From positions 186,001 through 250,000 of the forward strand of contig SNVD02009651.1 in assembly GCA_013180625.2 (NCBI GenBank): 64,000 nt of DNA. The letters are read 5' to 3'. This stretch comes from Boswellia sacra. Taxonomy: Eukaryota > Streptophyta > Magnoliopsida > Sapindales > Burseraceae. Shown here piece by piece: positions 61,101 through 64,000 of the stretch. The notes under the pieces were generated by a model. That model was not told where the DNA came from. It searched no databases and saw nothing but the letters and a program-made list of their open reading frames with translations. The position numbers and the translations under genes were made by a program. How positions within the stretch are numbered: the first letter of the stretch is position 1; each line of letters begins with the position of its first letter.

Positions 61101-64000
61101 CCATGTGTTGAAACAGACATGATAGTCATCCCCGAATCCCCCATACTTGCTTTTTGTCTGTTAGTATTCTTGATGAATGGTTCTCTGTTTTTTCTTTAGG
61201 GAGAAATTGGTTGGTCTTTCATCACTTGAAACACACACCTGTGGAGGACATAAGCTTTAAACATGAACCTATTGATTGGTCTGAGAAATATATTGATATT
61301 GAACTGATTTATGTTAGAACTTTGATATGCAAAGACTGTTTGCATATGCTTTCCTTTTATTTAAAATTGTGGTTGTTGTACTCTGCAAAATGAAGTGAAA
61401 ATTATTTGAAGCCTTGGATACCAGATGGGCTTATCTATTGATAATTTGGTTTTGCATTGTTGCTTTATGAAACTGAATCCTAGTCTTGGGTCAATGTTGC
61501 TTAGAATTCTCACTTCTCATTACCCGGAAAAGGCTCTCTTGAGTTCAGATTTAGTAAGGATGGTATTGGGCCATGGATAATGACAACACTTTAACTGCAA
61601 CCTGGAAAATAAAATGACCTTTTGGTTGTGCATGCAATAGATTAGACTGGCATTGACATGTAAGACATAGTCTGTCTCTTTATTGTGACTAATTTATAGA
61701 GTTCTAGGCCGTCCGCATATCCATCTCCCTCCCATAAATCCTGAAACGAAAAGCACCCTCGGAAGTTATTGATGGTATATTAAGAAAGAGGTTTTACATA
61801 TTTCATCCTATGTAATTAATAGATGTACTGATTGTGGATATTATAGTTACTTTCAAGAGGGACGAAGAAATAAAGAAAGAGAATGAATGAATGATTACTT
61901 TGGGGCTGTAGTGAGTCTTTTTTTGTTTGTAACATTTAATAGAATATAATTGGTTAGTTTCGTGTGTCTCTTAAATAGTGTCCAGAAAACTTTTTTTTAA
62001 TTATTTTTAAATGTAATCCTCTTGTTTAGAAAACAGATTGAAAGAAAATAGCTGATGATAAATATACACATGCCGTGCCTTGGTGAAGAATGAATTCTGT
62101 CACAAACTATATTGAAATAGAAAAAGGAGCTAAATTTATATCATCTCTCTAAAAAAGCATCGACCACATAAATTAGAATACTGTTCGGCTCTTTAAATAA
62201 TTTAATGACAAGTCTTGGAGTATCTTTGGGAGGATTGCATGCTCTCAATTAATATTTATATGATCTTAGACATGCTAAGGATACAGGGATTGACAATGGA
62301 GTGAGATGGAAGATCGGAAATCGAGAATTCGGTTTTCCTATTGGTTAGTTATATTATATCAATTTAATTAAAATAATTATAATAATAGTACTGTAAAATT
62401 TTAAATGAATTTTCGTATAAATATATGGCGATAAGTAATAATATTTTTTAAAAAAAATCAACTATTTCAAAGCTAATTAATTAAAGTTTCAATCAAAAAG
62501 GGATTAGTAAAAAACGGAAAAGAAGTCTTTCTAAAAACATATAGAGATAATAACATTTGAGAATTATGTTTCATGTCAATTTGGCATGATCTCTAGTTTA
62601 GTTAATAATTTTGTATAATTAAATTTGAGGTTTTCAATAAAATAAAATAAAATTATATTTTCATTCTCAGGGGTCTACTGTGTTTTTGTATGAAATCTAA
62701 ATAGGTTTTAATTTAACTTAAGTCTGATAGGTTTGAATATAAAAATCTGAATAATATGTTTGTTATTGATTTACTAATGTATAAAAGTCTTAAGTTAATT
62801 GTTTCTCTAAGCTAAAAATATCCTCAAACTATTGAATTGACACATATAATTTTATTAAGTATGATATGTACATATATATATTTTATCTTTATAAGTTATA
62901 TAAACATGCATATAAAAATTTAATAAATTTAAAATTGTGTAATGTAAGTGATTGGTAAAGAGCAATAAATATTTAATTTATTTTCCTATAAATGATGTGA
63001 AAATTTAGAAAATAAATTATATATAAAAAACCATGTAATTTTATAATATGAATGAGATAATTGTAACAATATATTAACAATTATGAAATTAAAGAAATAT
63101 AAATAGTATATGTCAAGATGAGTGAATTACAATTAAAAAAAAGTTTATACAAAATAGGTGAGGATACAAATAATAAGGATAATTTAGAAAATAAATAAAA
63201 AATGTATTATATTTAGTTAAAAACTAAAGATTTTAACTTTTTCTATTTAGATGATTTTATCTTATTCTTAGATTAAGTTAGAAAATCAATCAAACTTAAA
63301 ATATCTAAATAACTAAGAATAAGTCACATTCAGTCTTCAAATATTAAAAACAATCAGCCCCTTAGACAACAAAATAATTTTTTTATTACAATAATCCGTG
63401 TATAAGATATAAAACAAAATTTATTATATATATATATATATATATATAAGAAATATTAAACTCATTCTTGTTTGTACAAGGATTAATTTTTTTACCCAAT
63501 TTCCACCCCATTCTTATAAATGGCAACCCTATTTCCACCCTTAAATAAACAATTTCTTATGAGTCATCAACACGGTACATTTTGTTATTTTTACATGAGA
63601 GGTGACACCTTTTCCGTCATTTGAATTTCATTTTGGGGCCGAGCTAATAAACATTCATACATCATTCTTACCAGGCTAGGTGGTTAAGCCATCGAGGGCA
63701 AATTCAAATTTGTCAAATCGTTCATCAACACAGATTCACCCAACATTCCCAACAAACTAATCATCATAAAAACTTTCTGTCTTCTAGAACTTGTTATCAA
63801 ATAATGCTAAAAAAAAAAATTAACCCCGCATGGACCACCTGCATTTCCCCTGTTCCCATTTCCTATTTTCTCCAAAATCTATTTCTACTTCAACACAACC
63901 ACATGATTTGACTCTTCCAATGGTAGTTTTGTGCACGACACAATGTGCCCAGATGAAATACAGCGACCCCAAAGCACTCTTATCACAGCCAGAGCAATCA
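61101..64000. other. RRM gene 3' flank and AT-rich intergenic DNA
   Basis: No further gene is recognised. It holds an (AT)n run at about 63425-63448. The frame at 61154-61393 follows the RRM stop and looks like 3' untranslated sequence. At about 63672-63715 'ggctaggtggttaagcc...caaattcaaatttg' is weakly like a pol III A and B box pair, but it is too short to call. Confidence 0.45.

Overview
The window is nuclear DNA from a flowering plant, almost certainly a eudicot. Genes have many short GT-AG introns in AT-rich DNA, and the protein families are plant ones: TPS-a sesquiterpene synthase, GH1 beta-glucosidase of the BGLU40 type, an ORRM2-like organellar RRM protein, plant CACTA transposons and a plastid DNA insertion. 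The species cannot be fixed from the sequence alone. All gene models were built by hand from reading frames and splice sites; product names come from remembered family sequences, not from searches.

Layout. 1-3239 (-): 5' seven exons of an mRNA cap guanine-N7 methyltransferase whose 3' part lies outside the window. 4620-7644 (-): an intact 13-exon GH1 beta-glucosidase (505 aa). 8740-23612: a complex inverted duplication around a sesquiterpene synthase. The left copy (11416-14392, -) is intact with 570 codons in 7 exons. The right copy (19391-22346, +) keeps every splice site but has a 1-bp and a 17-bp deletion. A third relic between them keeps only exon 1, with a stop codon. 24050-25395: a tandem array of roughly 210-bp units. 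25396-27974: AT-rich DNA without recognisable genes. 27975-30812: plastid-derived DNA split by a 1,509-bp TG...CA element with a 5-bp target duplication, most likely a solo LTR.

30813-57901 is dominated by two autonomous-type but decayed CACTA (En/Spm) transposons in opposite orientation. Element 1 is 32036 to about 43985, with its genes on the minus strand. Element 2 is 46464-57733, with its genes on the plus strand, and has a perfect TGT target duplication. Each carries a TNP2-type and a TNPA/Transposase_24-type gene, all broken. Each also carries two exons of an unrelated host gene: element 1 the last exons of a RAD6-type ubiquitin-conjugating enzyme, element 2 two exons resembling a plant tyrosine/aromatic amino-acid permease. 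Element 2 sits inside what looks like an older hAT-type element (46016-57901). Between the two elements lies an intron-containing, broken cytochrome c1 pseudogene (-).

58526-61100 (+): a 4-exon, 146-residue organellar RRM protein with an apparent GC-AG first intron. 61101-64000: AT-rich intergenic DNA.

The genes do not form one pathway. Three ordinary single genes (cap methyltransferase, beta-glucosidase, RRM protein) frame a region reshaped by duplication, inversion, organelle DNA insertion and nested transposition. The sesquiterpene synthase locus and the captured exons inside the CACTA elements are the parts most worth following up.
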